From the NCBI GenBank assembly GCA_030537315.1, contig JAUNNZ010000020.1, positions 1 to 39,208 of the forward strand: a DNA stretch of 39,208 nt, read 5' to 3'. The position numbers and the translations under genes were made by a program. Of the stretch, positions 16,290 to 23,814 are shown piece by piece. The notes under the pieces are model-generated. The model was not told the DNA's origin and did not search any database. It worked only from the letters and a program-made list of their open reading frames with translations. Source of the DNA: Bacteroidia bacterium. Lineage in GTDB: Bacteria > Bacteroidota > Bacteroidia > Bacteroidales > UBA932. How positions within the stretch are numbered: the stretch's first letter is position 1; each line of letters begins with the position of its first letter.

Positions 16290-17658
16290 TATATCACACA
16301 CCAGCAGAAGAGTGGCACGCAATACTATGCTTCTGTATGTGCGTATGTTTGTGCTGATGTGCATCGGGCTGTTCACTTCAAGAATAGTCCTGAGAGCGCT
16401 TGGCATCGACGATTTCGGCACCTACAATGCCGTCGGCGACGTCGTGGTGGGATTTACCTTCATCACTTCCGCGCTATCCGCAGCTATTGTCAGATATATG
16501 GCGGCCGGTCTGGGTGAAGGGAATCTTGAAAAGCAGAAGAAGATATTTTCCGCCAGTATCATCATTCAACTGGCGCTTTCTGTCCTGATTGTAATCCTTG
16601 TCGCGACGGTTGGCTCCTGGCTTCTTCATCATAAGATGCAGATTCCCGAAGGGCGTATGGGTGCGGCAGAGACTGTCCTCGTCTTTTCGACTGTCGTTCT
16701 GGTGCTGAACCTTATGTCAGTACCGTACAACGCTACGATAATCGCTCACGAGAGGATGGGAGTCTTTGCTGTCATAAGCATAGTAGAGGGATTGCTGAAG
16801 CTGTCGGTGGCATTGCTGCTTCTCTATGGCTTCAAGGATAACTTGATTGCATATTCGGCAATGATGGCCGCGACTGCGCTGATTGTGCGGATGAGTTACG
16901 GCATCTATTGCCGCAAATCTTTTGAGGAAGCGCGCGGAATGAGTTCATTCGACAAGCCTCTGATAAAGGAGATGATGGGTTTTGCAGGCTGGAACTTCTT
17001 CGGCAGTAGCGCGTTCATAATCAACACACGTTTCGTAAATCTTCTGGTAAACGTTTTCTTTGGGGTCGCCATGAACGCGGCCCGTGGAGTAGCAGCCCAG
17101 GTAGAGGGGATTCTCAAGAATTTCGCGACCAATTTCCTGACCGCACTCAATCCGCAGATAACAAAGAGCTGGGCTTCAGGAGACAAAGAGTATTGTTTCG
17201 AGCTTGTACGCAAGGGCTCCAAGTACACCTTCTGGATGTTGTTGCTGATGTTCATCCCTGTTGCCATTTGGGCAGAACCGCTGCTGCGCCTGTGGTTGGG
17301 GAACGTGCCGGAACATGCGCCATTATTTACCAGGCTCGTGCTTTTGTGCCTGATGGTGGATATGGTGCCAAACACTCTCGTGACTCTTGTTCAGGCCACC
17401 GGCAATGTCAAAAGGTATTACCTGATAACCGGTACAAGTTCTCTGCTATGCCTTCCTCTTACCTGGCTTGCATTCAGAAGCGGGACCGGCGCCGAGTGGG
17501 CATATATCTGTTTCATTGCGGTTTATCTGTCAGTGTTTGCAGAGAAACTCATCATCGTCCATAGGCAGACAGGCTTTCCTGTTGGACGATATTTCAGGTC
17601 ATTCTTCACAATTACAGCAGGTGAGATATCCTATATGAAAAGCATATGGAAAAAGTAG
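16276..17658 (+). CDS. Polysaccharide flippase (MATE-like/Wzx superfamily), probably C-terminally shortened
   Basis: This inner-membrane protein should flip lipid-linked glycan units. It has the typical N-terminus NTMLLYVRMFVLMCIGLFTSR and the signature LRALGIDDFGTYNAVGDVV of Bacteroidetes O-antigen-type flippases. Twelve hydrophobic segments can be counted. Relatives usually run to about 480-510 residues with 14 segments; this one stops at 460, just after FPVGRYFRSFF, where segment 13 should begin. Its last 13 bases overlap the DUF616 gene. Loss of the last two helices may have come with a recombination joint. Activity is uncertain, since some short forms may work. Confidence 0.83.
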   Translation: MTGADISHTSRRVARNTMLLYVRMFVLMCIGLFTSRIVLRALGIDDFGTYNAVGDVVVGFTFITSALSAAIVRYMAAGLGEGNLEKQKKIFSASIIIQLALSVLIVILVATVGSWLLHHKMQIPEGRMGAAETVLVFSTVVLVLNLMSVPYNATIIAHERMGVFAVISIVEGLLKLSVALLLLYGFKDNLIAYSAMMAATALIVRMSYGIYCRKSFEEARGMSSFDKPLIKEMMGFAGWNFFGSSAFIINTRFVNLLVNVFFGVAMNAARGVAAQVEGILKNFATNFLTALNPQITKSWASGDKEYCFELVRKGSKYTFWMLLLMFIPVAIWAEPLLRLWLGNVPEHAPLFTRLVLLCLMVDMVPNTLVTLVQATGNVKRYYLITGTSSLLCLPLTWLAFRSGTGAEWAYICFIAVYLSVFAEKLIIVHRQTGFPVGRYFRSFFTITAGEISYMKSIWKK

Positions 17659-18323
17659 CGATTTATACCTGTATCATAGGCAATTATGACAAGCTTCTCC
17701 AGCCGGCCCGGGTACGGGAGGGCTTTGATTTCATCTGCTTTGTCGGCAAAGGAGAGAAGACGCAGGACAGGGACGGCGTCTGGGAGATACGGGAGCTTCC
17801 GTACGAAGGCAGGACCCGCACGCTGACGGCCAGATATGCCAAACTGCATCCGCACGCGCTCCTGCCGGAATATGAGTACAGCCTGTGGATTGACGGCAAC
17901 ATAAGCATCGAATCGGATGCCATATATGATATCATCTCCGAAAAGATTGCAGCCGGTGTGGAGTTCTCCGGAATGCAGCATCCGTCCCGCGACTGCATAT
18001 ACGCGGAGGCCGAGAAATGCCGCGATATGCGCTACATTTCCTACCTGAAGCTTGCTCAGCTTCATACGATCTATCTGTTTTCCGGCATTAAGCGTCACTC
18101 CGGACTTATGGAGGCGAACGTGATTTTCAGAAGGCACAATGCGGAGAAGGTCCTGCTATACGACAGGATGTGGTGGGACAAAATAGAGCACCTCTGCTTC
18201 CGCGACCAGCTTTCCCAGATGCTTGTCCTCCACAAATGCGGCCTGAAGCCGGATTACCTTCTTCCGGAAGGGCAAAGCACAAGAAACCATCCGGGTTTCA
18301 AGTACCTGCTTCATAAAAAGTAA
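17646..18323 (+). CDS. DUF616-type glycosyltransferase
   Basis: The 225-residue product starts MEKVAIYTCIIGNYD, the opening of the DUF616/TOD1-MUCI70-like glycosyltransferase domain. It continues with FDFICFVGKGEK, RYAKLHPHALLPEYEYSLWIDGN (16-23 kDa core; the WIDGN part is the likely nucleotide-sugar/metal motif) and SGLMEANVIFRRHN. It is cytoplasmic and probably adds one sugar to a glycan flipped by the neighbouring transporter. It is translationally coupled to that gene by a 13-base overlap. Twelve bases separate it from the convergent GT2 gene, with no visible terminator in the gap. The sugar donor cannot be told. Confidence 0.75.
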   Translation: MEKVAIYTCIIGNYDKLLQPARVREGFDFICFVGKGEKTQDRDGVWEIRELPYEGRTRTLTARYAKLHPHALLPEYEYSLWIDGNISIESDAIYDIISEKIAAGVEFSGMQHPSRDCIYAEAEKCRDMRYISYLKLAQLHTIYLFSGIKRHSGLMEANVIFRRHNAEKVLLYDRMWWDKIEHLCFRDQLSQMLVLHKCGLKPDYLLPEGQSTRNHPGFKYLLHKK

Positions 18324-18335
18324 GTTCTGGTTTTG

Positions 18336-19181
18336 CTACAGGAATGCTCCGCGGCGCTTGGATTCGGCGCGGAGACGCGTCAGCTCGCCATATCTGCCGA
18401 GAAGTGTCGGGATGAACTTCAGAGGGTAACAGGAAGCGTTTTTAACGGCCATGCAAAGAAGTTCGAACGGCTCCGCAATGTAGCGGAAGGCCAGGCAGTT
18501 GCACGGGTTGCTGACCTTGACGACGGTGGCGACGCATTTCAGTTTCATCTTCGCCTCTTTCGACACGCTGCGTTCCGCCCTGTCGTGAACGGCCTTCGCT
18601 GACGGGACTATGCCAGCCTTGTAACCGAAATAGTGTGCGCGGTGAATCCAGTTGTCATCCTCTCCGTATTGCTTGAATGCCGGGGAGAATCCGCCCACGG
18701 TCTCGATGGCCCCGCGGCTGACCAGCCAGTGGGCGGCCATCACGAATCTGACTTCCACGATGCCGTCGCTGAAATCCCCGACGGCCTTTTTGCACTTCTT
18801 CCCGAAGCGCCTGTCGATTTTGCCTTTGGCGTCATTCTGGGTTGGACTCAGGATCCCGTACTCCGGAGAAGCGGCCGCCAGCAGCTTGTCCATCGTATCT
18901 GCTTCCAGCCAGGCGTCCTGGTTGAGCAGGTATGCGAAATCGTAGTTCCCGTCCAGGGCCTTGCGAAGGCCGATGTTGTTGGCCGCACCGAAGCCGAGAT
19001 TGCTTCCCGGCTGAACCAGCTGCATTTCAGGGAAATGCTCTGCGATGTATTCCGCCGTGCCGTCCGTCGATCCGTTGTCGATGACAACGGCGTCGAGGCC
19101 GGCGGCGCGCACGCTGCCCAGGCAGCGCTCTATCCAGCGCATACCGTTGTATGTGACTATGATTGCGAGAACTTTAGCCAT
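18336..19181 (-). CDS. Family 2 glycosyltransferase (first)
   Basis: The 281-residue protein is a GT-A fold transferase of family GT2. The N-terminal strand is VLAIIVTYNGMRWIERCL, followed by VVIDNGSTDGTAEYI, SNLGFGAANNIGLRKAL and the metal/nucleotide motif in YLLNQDAWLE. The acceptor-side motif is GGFSPAFKQYGEDDNWIHRA (in part FKQYGEDDNW). It resembles rhamnosyltransferase-like enzymes of surface polysaccharide assembly, but the sugar is unknown. It overlaps the upstream GT2 gene by eight bases and shares its transcript. Confidence 0.87.
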   Translation of the reverse strand: MAKVLAIIVTYNGMRWIERCLGSVRAAGLDAVVIDNGSTDGTAEYIAEHFPEMQLVQPGSNLGFGAANNIGLRKALDGNYDFAYLLNQDAWLEADTMDKLLAAASPEYGILSPTQNDAKGKIDRRFGKKCKKAVGDFSDGIVEVRFVMAAHWLVSRGAIETVGGFSPAFKQYGEDDNWIHRAHYFGYKAGIVPSAKAVHDRAERSVSKEAKMKLKCVATVVKVSNPCNCLAFRYIAEPFELLCMAVKNASCYPLKFIPTLLGRYGELTRLRAESKRRGAFL

Positions 19182-20115
19182 TGAAGTACTTTTTGAAAAT
19201 CTCCTTCGGCGTGCGCCTGGTGAATATGTTCCTGGTTATGTTGCGGAATGTCAGGAGCTTGATGCGGTTCTCCTCCGACGGATGGAGCAGCAACCGGACG
19301 GATGCCTTTATGCGTTTGGCCATTTCAGCCGGCCAGACCCCGCATGCGAGCAGGGCGTAGCGTAAATGCGAACCGCGTGAAAAGAAGATCAGTGAGCCGC
19401 GGACCGCCGTCGGCCGTATGGCCGGCGAAATCCGCGACGCGGTCGTCTTCCATTTGTGTATGATGCTCACTCCCCTGTCCACGAAGACCTTGTACCCCTT
19501 TTCGCGGGCGAGTGTGGAGAGGGCGATGTCCTCCGGGGTGAAGTAGTAGGTTTCGTCGAACCAGCCGAGCTGCCGGAAGATTTCCGTCCTTATCAGGAAA
19601 CATGCGCCGGTGATGTTGGAGGTTTCGAACACCTCGCCGAATACCGGAGACCTGCCTGCGGTGTCGTCTATCGGCTCCCTGTAGCAGTGCCATTGCTGGC
19701 GGATGTAGTTGACCGAAGGGTATGGCGGGCGGCCGCAGAGCTGGAGGGAGCCGTCTGCGTTCAGCAGGCGGGGGCTCACGATAGCGGCCTCCTGCGGCAG
19801 CCGGTCGAAGTCACTGACAAGGGAGTCGATGACCGGGCTGTCGAATTCCGTGTCGTCATTAAGGATGAAACAGTATTCGCCACGTGCCTGGCGGAGAGCC
19901 AGGTTGTTGTTCTCGGCGAAGCCGGAAATGTCGTTGTTGACGATGAAGGTGACTTCCGGAAAATCTTCCCTGACCTTTTTCAGATTGCTTTCCTCAAACC
20001 TGTATGCGACCACAAGCGTCTCGTGCTCCACTGTAGTGTTGCCCTCGACGCTCTTCAGGCAAGGATACAGATTGTCCAGCCTGTTCATGCATACTATTAC
20101 GATGCTGACCTTCAC
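19174..20115 (-). CDS. Family 2 glycosyltransferase (second)
   Basis: The 313-residue product is a second GT2 enzyme. Motifs are VSIVIVCMNRLDNLYPCL, NDISGFAENNNLALRQARG, the acidic FILNDDTEFD, and ITGACFLIRTEIFRQLGWFDE followed by FTPEDIALSTLAREKGY. The C-terminal 80 residues are basic (RIKASVRLLLHPSEENRIK), suggesting membrane association. It lies 24 bases after rimM and overlaps the next GT2 gene. A TATCTTTA sequence at 20121-20128 (minus) differs by one base from a -7 element, so the pair may have its own weak promoter besides read-through from rpsP-rimM. Confidence 0.87.
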   Translation of the reverse strand: MKVSIVIVCMNRLDNLYPCLKSVEGNTTVEHETLVVAYRFEESNLKKVREDFPEVTFIVNNDISGFAENNNLALRQARGEYCFILNDDTEFDSPVIDSLVSDFDRLPQEAAIVSPRLLNADGSLQLCGRPPYPSVNYIRQQWHCYREPIDDTAGRSPVFGEVFETSNITGACFLIRTEIFRQLGWFDETYYFTPEDIALSTLAREKGYKVFVDRGVSIIHKWKTTASRISPAIRPTAVRGSLIFFSRGSHLRYALLACGVWPAEMAKRIKASVRLLLHPSEENRIKLLTFRNITRNIFTRRTPKEIFKKYFNG

Positions 20116-20139
20116 AGGTGTAAAGATACAAAAAATCGG

Positions 20140-20604
20140 CTAATAGAGGCCGGCAGGGAGATCAAGGACGAGCTCCCGTTTCTCTTCGTCGATTGATATG
20201 ACGAAGTCGTCGTGAAGAGGAATCAGGATTTCTCCTATTGCCAGGCAGGGGTTGCCGGGGATGTCTTCGAAGCCGTCGACGATACCGACCCTGGTGTCGC
20301 GGTCATAGACGGTCCAGCCGAGGAAGTCCTCTTCTTCCTCCTCTTCTTCGAAATCGTCGGAATAGACGGCGCGGCCGACGATCTCCTCGGCGTCTTCCAG
20401 AGTCTTGACGTCGTTGAGATGCACTATCGCCTTGGATGTGCCTTTCGGGGTGATGTCCTGGATAAAGAAAGGAACCGGAAGTCCATCGAATTCGATGAAT
20501 ACCGGTTCCTTAAGATTGATGTCTTGAGTTTCGATGTCGCGCATTCCAATGAGGATGCCGCCATCGGTGCCGTTAGACTTCAGGATTTTGGCAATCTGGA
20601 GCAT
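20140..20604 (-). CDS. rimM: Ribosome maturation factor RimM
   Basis: RimM helps mature the 30S head and 16S rRNA, and binds S19. The 154-residue product has the N-terminal RimM domain (about 1-85, with KSNGTDGGILIGM and GLPVPFFIQDI) and a C-terminal PRC-barrel part (about 95-154, with LGWTVYDRDTRVGIVDGFEDIPGNP and LIPLHDDFV; quoted pieces are separate). An acidic linker DDFEEEEEEED lies between them. The ATG overlaps the rpsP stop by one base (TAATG), the classic rpsP-rimM coupling. It is a little shorter than E. coli RimM (182). trmD and rplS, often next in other phyla, are not present. Confidence 0.93.
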   Translation of the reverse strand: MLQIAKILKSNGTDGGILIGMRDIETQDINLKEPVFIEFDGLPVPFFIQDITPKGTSKAIVHLNDVKTLEDAEEIVGRAVYSDDFEEEEEEEDFLGWTVYDRDTRVGIVDGFEDIPGNPCLAIGEILIPLHDDFVISIDEEKRELVLDLPAGLY

Positions 20605-21161
20605 TAAGCCTCAGCTGGAGCCTCTGCCTCTGCGGCAGCTTCCTCTGCAGGAGCCTCTGCGGCCTCAGCAGCGGCAGCCTCTTCGGCAGCCTTTGCAGCG
20701 AGCTCAGCGGCCTTCTTTGCGATAGCCTCTGCGCGAGCCTCGTTGACCTTTACCTCCTCAGCCTTGGCAGCCTTCTTAGCCTCGATAGCGGCATTCTTGA
20801 TACCGGAAACCTTAGCCTCGATCTTGCTGTCTCTCTGAGCCTTCCAGTCGTTCCACTTCTTGTCGGCCTCTGCCTGGGTGAGAGCTCCCTTGGCTACGCC
20901 ACCGTCAAGGTGGTGACGAAGGAGAACGCCCTCGTAAGAGAGGATGCGGCGAGCGGTGAGAGTCGGTTCAGCACCTACCTTGATCCAAGCAAGAGCACGC
21001 TCTGCGTTGAGAACGATGGTTGCAGGGTTGGTGTTAGGGTTGTAAGAGCCGATCTGCTCGATGTAACGACCATCACGTGGTGAGTGTGAGTCTGCCACTA
21101 CAATGTGGAAGAATGCGAAATTCTTCTTACCGTGGCGCTGTAAACGAATTTTAACAGCCAT
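20604..21161 (-). CDS. rpsP: 30S ribosomal protein S16 with a long Ala/Glu tail
   Basis: S16 stabilises the 30S body. Residues about 1-80 are the family domain ([38 protein letters not shown]). The remaining 100 or so residues form a helical, Ala/Glu/Lys-rich tail ([20 protein letters not shown] and similar), giving 185 residues against 82 in E. coli. Long S16 tails of this kind are normal in Bacteroidetes. It has a full promoter upstream, overlapping the end of the peptidase gene, and is coupled to rimM downstream. Confidence 0.97.
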   Translation of the reverse strand: MAVKIRLQRHGKKNFAFFHIVVADSHSPRDGRYIEQIGSYNPNTNPATIVLNAERALAWIKVGAEPTLTARRILSYEGVLLRHHLDGGVAKGALTQAEADKKWNDWKAQRDSKIEAKVSGIKNAAIEAKKAAKAEEVKVNEARAEAIAKKAAELAAKAAEEAAAAEAAEAPAEEAAAEAEAPAEA

Positions 21162-21194
21162 TGTGAATCTGTATTAAAAGTTAAACCTTAATTT

Positions 21195-21211
21195 GCTCTT
21201 TCTCGAAGAGC
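21195..21211 (-). other. Small hairpin in the rpsP leader
   Basis: GCTCTT and AAGAGC are separated by five bases in the roughly 55-base 5' leader of rpsP. No T-run follows on either strand, so it is unlikely to be a terminator. A regulatory or stabilising role is possible but unproven. Confidence 0.3.
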
Positions 21212-21217
21212 GGGCGA

Positions 21218-21248
21218 CAAAGATACGAAAGTTTTTCGAGTTACCAAA
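21218..21248 (-). promoter_or_regulatory. Complete Bacteroidetes promoter of rpsP-rimM
   Basis: On the minus strand TTTG (21245-21248) and TATCTTTG (21218-21225) are spaced by exactly 19 bases. The -33 box lies inside the last codons of the M13 peptidase gene. There is no terminator between that gene and rpsP. Confidence 0.87.
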
Positions 21249-23253
21249 TCATAACTCTCTCATTTTCCGGACGCCACATAGCGTCACCCTCCTTGATTCC
21301 GAACGCGTCGAAGAAGACCTGGAAGTTCTTGAGGGTAGCGTTTACGCGGTTGACTGAAAGTGAGTGCTCGTCCACCTTGGTGAGGCGTGCTATCTCCTCA
21401 TCGGTGATGTTGCCGGCCCAGACGTGGGCGAAGCCGATGAAGAAGCGCTGCTCGGCGGTGAAACCGTCGATGTCTGCAGGATGAACACCGTTCCAGCTGT
21501 TCTGCATTGCGGTGTAGGCAACACCTACGCCGCCCTGGTCAGCGATGTTCTCACCGAGTGAGAAGGTACCGTTTGCGAAGACTCCCGGAAGTACCTCGAT
21601 CTTGTCGAACTGGTCGACGAGGATGGCGGTCTTTGCCTTGAATGCCTCGGCGTCAGCCTCGCTCCACCAGTTGTTCATATTGCCGTCCTTGTCGAAGAGG
21701 CGGCCCTGGTCGTCGAATCCGTGGGTCATCTCGTGTCCGATGACAACGCCGATGGCGCCGTAGTTGACGGCATCGTCAGCGTCTGCGTTGAAGAACGGCG
21801 GCTGGAGGATGGCGGCAGGGAAGCAGATCTCGTTGGTGGTAGGCATATAATATGCATTGACGGTCTGAGGGCTCATGAGCCACTTGGTCCTGTCGGTAGG
21901 CTTCTTGAGATCTTCAAGGTTTTCAGCAACGCTCCATTTGCGGGCCTCGATGATATTGTCGAAGTAGCTCTTCTCCTGGTCGATTGCGAGTGTGCCGTAG
22001 TCTTTCCACTTGTCAGGATAACCGATCTTGACGGTGAAGTTGGCGAGTTTCTCGCGGGCGTATGCCTTGGTCTCGGCTGACATCCAGTCGAGGGAGTCGA
22101 TGTGCTGTCCGAGAGATTCCTTGAGGTTGTTCACGATTTCAAGGGCCTTGTTCTTTGATGACTCCGGGAAGTACTTGTCGCAGTACATCTTGCCAACAGC
22201 CTCGCCGAGGATGCTGTTAGGGACACCCATTGCGCGCTTCCAGCGTGGCTTGTGCTCGGTGACACCTCTCATCTGGCGGCTGAAGAAATCGAAATCGGTG
22301 GCATAGAACTCGTCTGAAAGATATTCTGCCGCGCTGGTGATGATGTCGGCCGCGGTGTAGTCCTTGAGGACGTCGAGGTCTGCCTTTGCATACCACTTGT
22401 TGAAGCTGTCGAAGTATGAGAGCTGCTCGACGCACATCTTCTCAGGGCAGCCGATGCCGAATATTTCACCGAAAGTGAGGAAGTCGAATGCAGGGTATTT
22501 TGCTGCAAACTCCTTGTAGCTCATAGGGTTGTACTGCTTCTCGACGTCGCGGAGCTGGGCCTTGGTCCAGCAATATGCGGCGAGTTCGTCCTCAACCTTG
22601 AGGACATTGGCTGCAGCCTGCTCAGGGTTGGCGTTGCCGCTGAGGGCGAAAAGCTTGGTGAGCATTTCAAGGTAGCCCTGCTTGAGCTGTGCGTTTTCAG
22701 CTTCGAGATAATAGTCGCGTGAACCCATTCCGAGGCTGGTCTGGCTGGTATAGACAATCTGCTTGTCACCGTCCATAAGGTCGGCGCCGACACCGATGCC
22801 GAACAGGCCGCCCATGCCGATCTTGTTGAGTTCGGCCAGAAGAGCGACGAATTCTTTCTTGTCCTTGACCGCATATATCCGGTCAAGATATTTCTTGAGA
22901 GGAGCGGCGCCTTCTTCGTTGAGGCGGACTGAATCGAGGCCCTGTTTGTACAGGTCAACGATTTTCTGCTCGACCGAGCCGGCTTCCGGGGTCATCTCCG
23001 ACATTTCGGAGAAGAGGTCGTTGATTCTTGTGACATTGTCCTCGCGGAGAGCGTCGAAGGATCCGTAACGTGCATATTCAGCAGTGAGAGGATGTTTTAC
23101 CTGCCACCCGCCGTTTGCGTATTTGTAGAAATTCTCGCCCGGGGCGACGGTAAGATCCATGTCGGTAGGATCGATGGCAGCAACCTTTTCTGCCTTTGGC
23201 TGACAAGCCGCGAGGGCCATAAGTGAAGCCATGATAAGTAATGTTTTTTTCAT
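21241..23253 (-). CDS. pepO: M13 family zinc metallopeptidase, lipoprotein (neprilysin/PepO-like)
   Basis: The 670-residue protein starts with a lipoprotein signal (KKTLLIMASLMALAAC, lipid-bearing C17), so it is exported and membrane anchored. The peptidase M13 N-terminal domain (about 35-430) is followed by the catalytic domain, with the zinc motif HEMTH (H507, E508, H511) in IGHEMTHGFDDQGRLFD and the third ligand E568 in ENIADQGGVGVAY. The C-terminus VNRVNATLKNFQVFFDAF...W ends in the aromatic residue usual for the family. All catalytic residues are intact. It should cleave small peptides in the periplasm or at the surface. Its ATG overlaps the queH stop (ATGA), so it is the last gene of the feoB-queH-pepO run. 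Confidence 0.95.
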   Translation of the reverse strand: MKKTLLIMASLMALAACQPKAEKVAAIDPTDMDLTVAPGENFYKYANGGWQVKHPLTAEYARYGSFDALREDNVTRINDLFSEMSEMTPEAGSVEQKIVDLYKQGLDSVRLNEEGAAPLKKYLDRIYAVKDKKEFVALLAELNKIGMGGLFGIGVGADLMDGDKQIVYTSQTSLGMGSRDYYLEAENAQLKQGYLEMLTKLFALSGNANPEQAAANVLKVEDELAAYCWTKAQLRDVEKQYNPMSYKEFAAKYPAFDFLTFGEIFGIGCPEKMCVEQLSYFDSFNKWYAKADLDVLKDYTAADIITSAAEYLSDEFYATDFDFFSRQMRGVTEHKPRWKRAMGVPNSILGEAVGKMYCDKYFPESSKNKALEIVNNLKESLGQHIDSLDWMSAETKAYAREKLANFTVKIGYPDKWKDYGTLAIDQEKSYFDNIIEARKWSVAENLEDLKKPTDRTKWLMSPQTVNAYYMPTTNEICFPAAILQPPFFNADADDAVNYGAIGVVIGHEMTHGFDDQGRLFDKDGNMNNWWSEADAEAFKAKTAILVDQFDKIEVLPGVFANGTFSLGENIADQGGVGVAYTAMQNSWNGVHPADIDGFTAEQRFFIGFAHVWAGNITDEEIARLTKVDEHSLSVNRVNATLKNFQVFFDAFGIKEGDAMWRPENERVMIW

Positions 23254-23813
23254 ATGATTATTGATTTTTTGGAAAATTCGCAGCCGCAGTAGGTCTGGTT
23301 GTAGAAATTCTGTTCCCGGATGATTTCGGAGCGGCGCGGCTGAAGGCCGCCCTTTCGCCAGTTCATATCCCAGAAAATGTCCGGGCAGACTTCAAGCCCG
23401 GCCGAGGCGACCTGCTCCAATGACTTCCATCGGGAGGAAGCCAGCGAGGTCGTCAACACCTTCAAATCGTGCTCGCGCGCATACGCCGCGGCGCGCGAGA
23501 GACGGAACATGAAGCACTTCAGGCAACGGCCGCCCCTCTCGGGCTCGTTCTCCAAACCCTTGACAGCAGCCAGCCACGCTTCGTGGTCGTACACGTCGTC
23601 CACCACCTCCAGGTCAAACCGAGCGGCATAGCGCAGCACTTCCGCAAGACGCTTGTCGTATTCCTCACGGGTGTCGATATTTGAATTGCTGAAGAAAACC
23701 ACAGGCTTGATGCCGTTCTCCACCATGCATTCGAGTATTGCGCCCGAGCAGGGAGCGCAGCAGGAATGCAGAAGGATGCGGGAATTTCCGCCCGGAACAT
23801 CAAGTTTCAGCAT
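23250..23813 (-). CDS. queH: Epoxyqueuosine reductase QueH
   Basis: QueH reduces epoxyqueuosine to queuosine in the tRNA wobble position and replaces the cobalamin-dependent QueG in many anaerobes. It carries a 4Fe-4S cluster and an extra iron. The 187-residue product has the diagnostic LLHSCCAPCS (C18, C19, C22), GRCLKCFMFRLSRAA (C97, C100), TTSLASSRWKS and the end YCGCEFSKK (C176, C178). All signature cysteines are kept. It lies one base after the feoB-like stop and overlaps the peptidase start. Confidence 0.95.
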   Translation of the reverse strand: MLKLDVPGGNSRILLHSCCAPCSGAILECMVENGIKPVVFFSNSNIDTREEYDKRLAEVLRYAARFDLEVVDDVYDHEAWLAAVKGLENEPERGGRCLKCFMFRLSRAAAYAREHDLKVLTTSLASSRWKSLEQVASAGLEVCPDIFWDMNWRKGGLQPRRSEIIREQNFYNQTYCGCEFSKKSIII

Positions 23814-23814
23814 A

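Noticed and set aside
19456-20196. Long plus-strand reading frame opposite the second GT2 gene
   Set aside because: No family resemblance, and it lies wholly opposite a clear glycosyltransferase.
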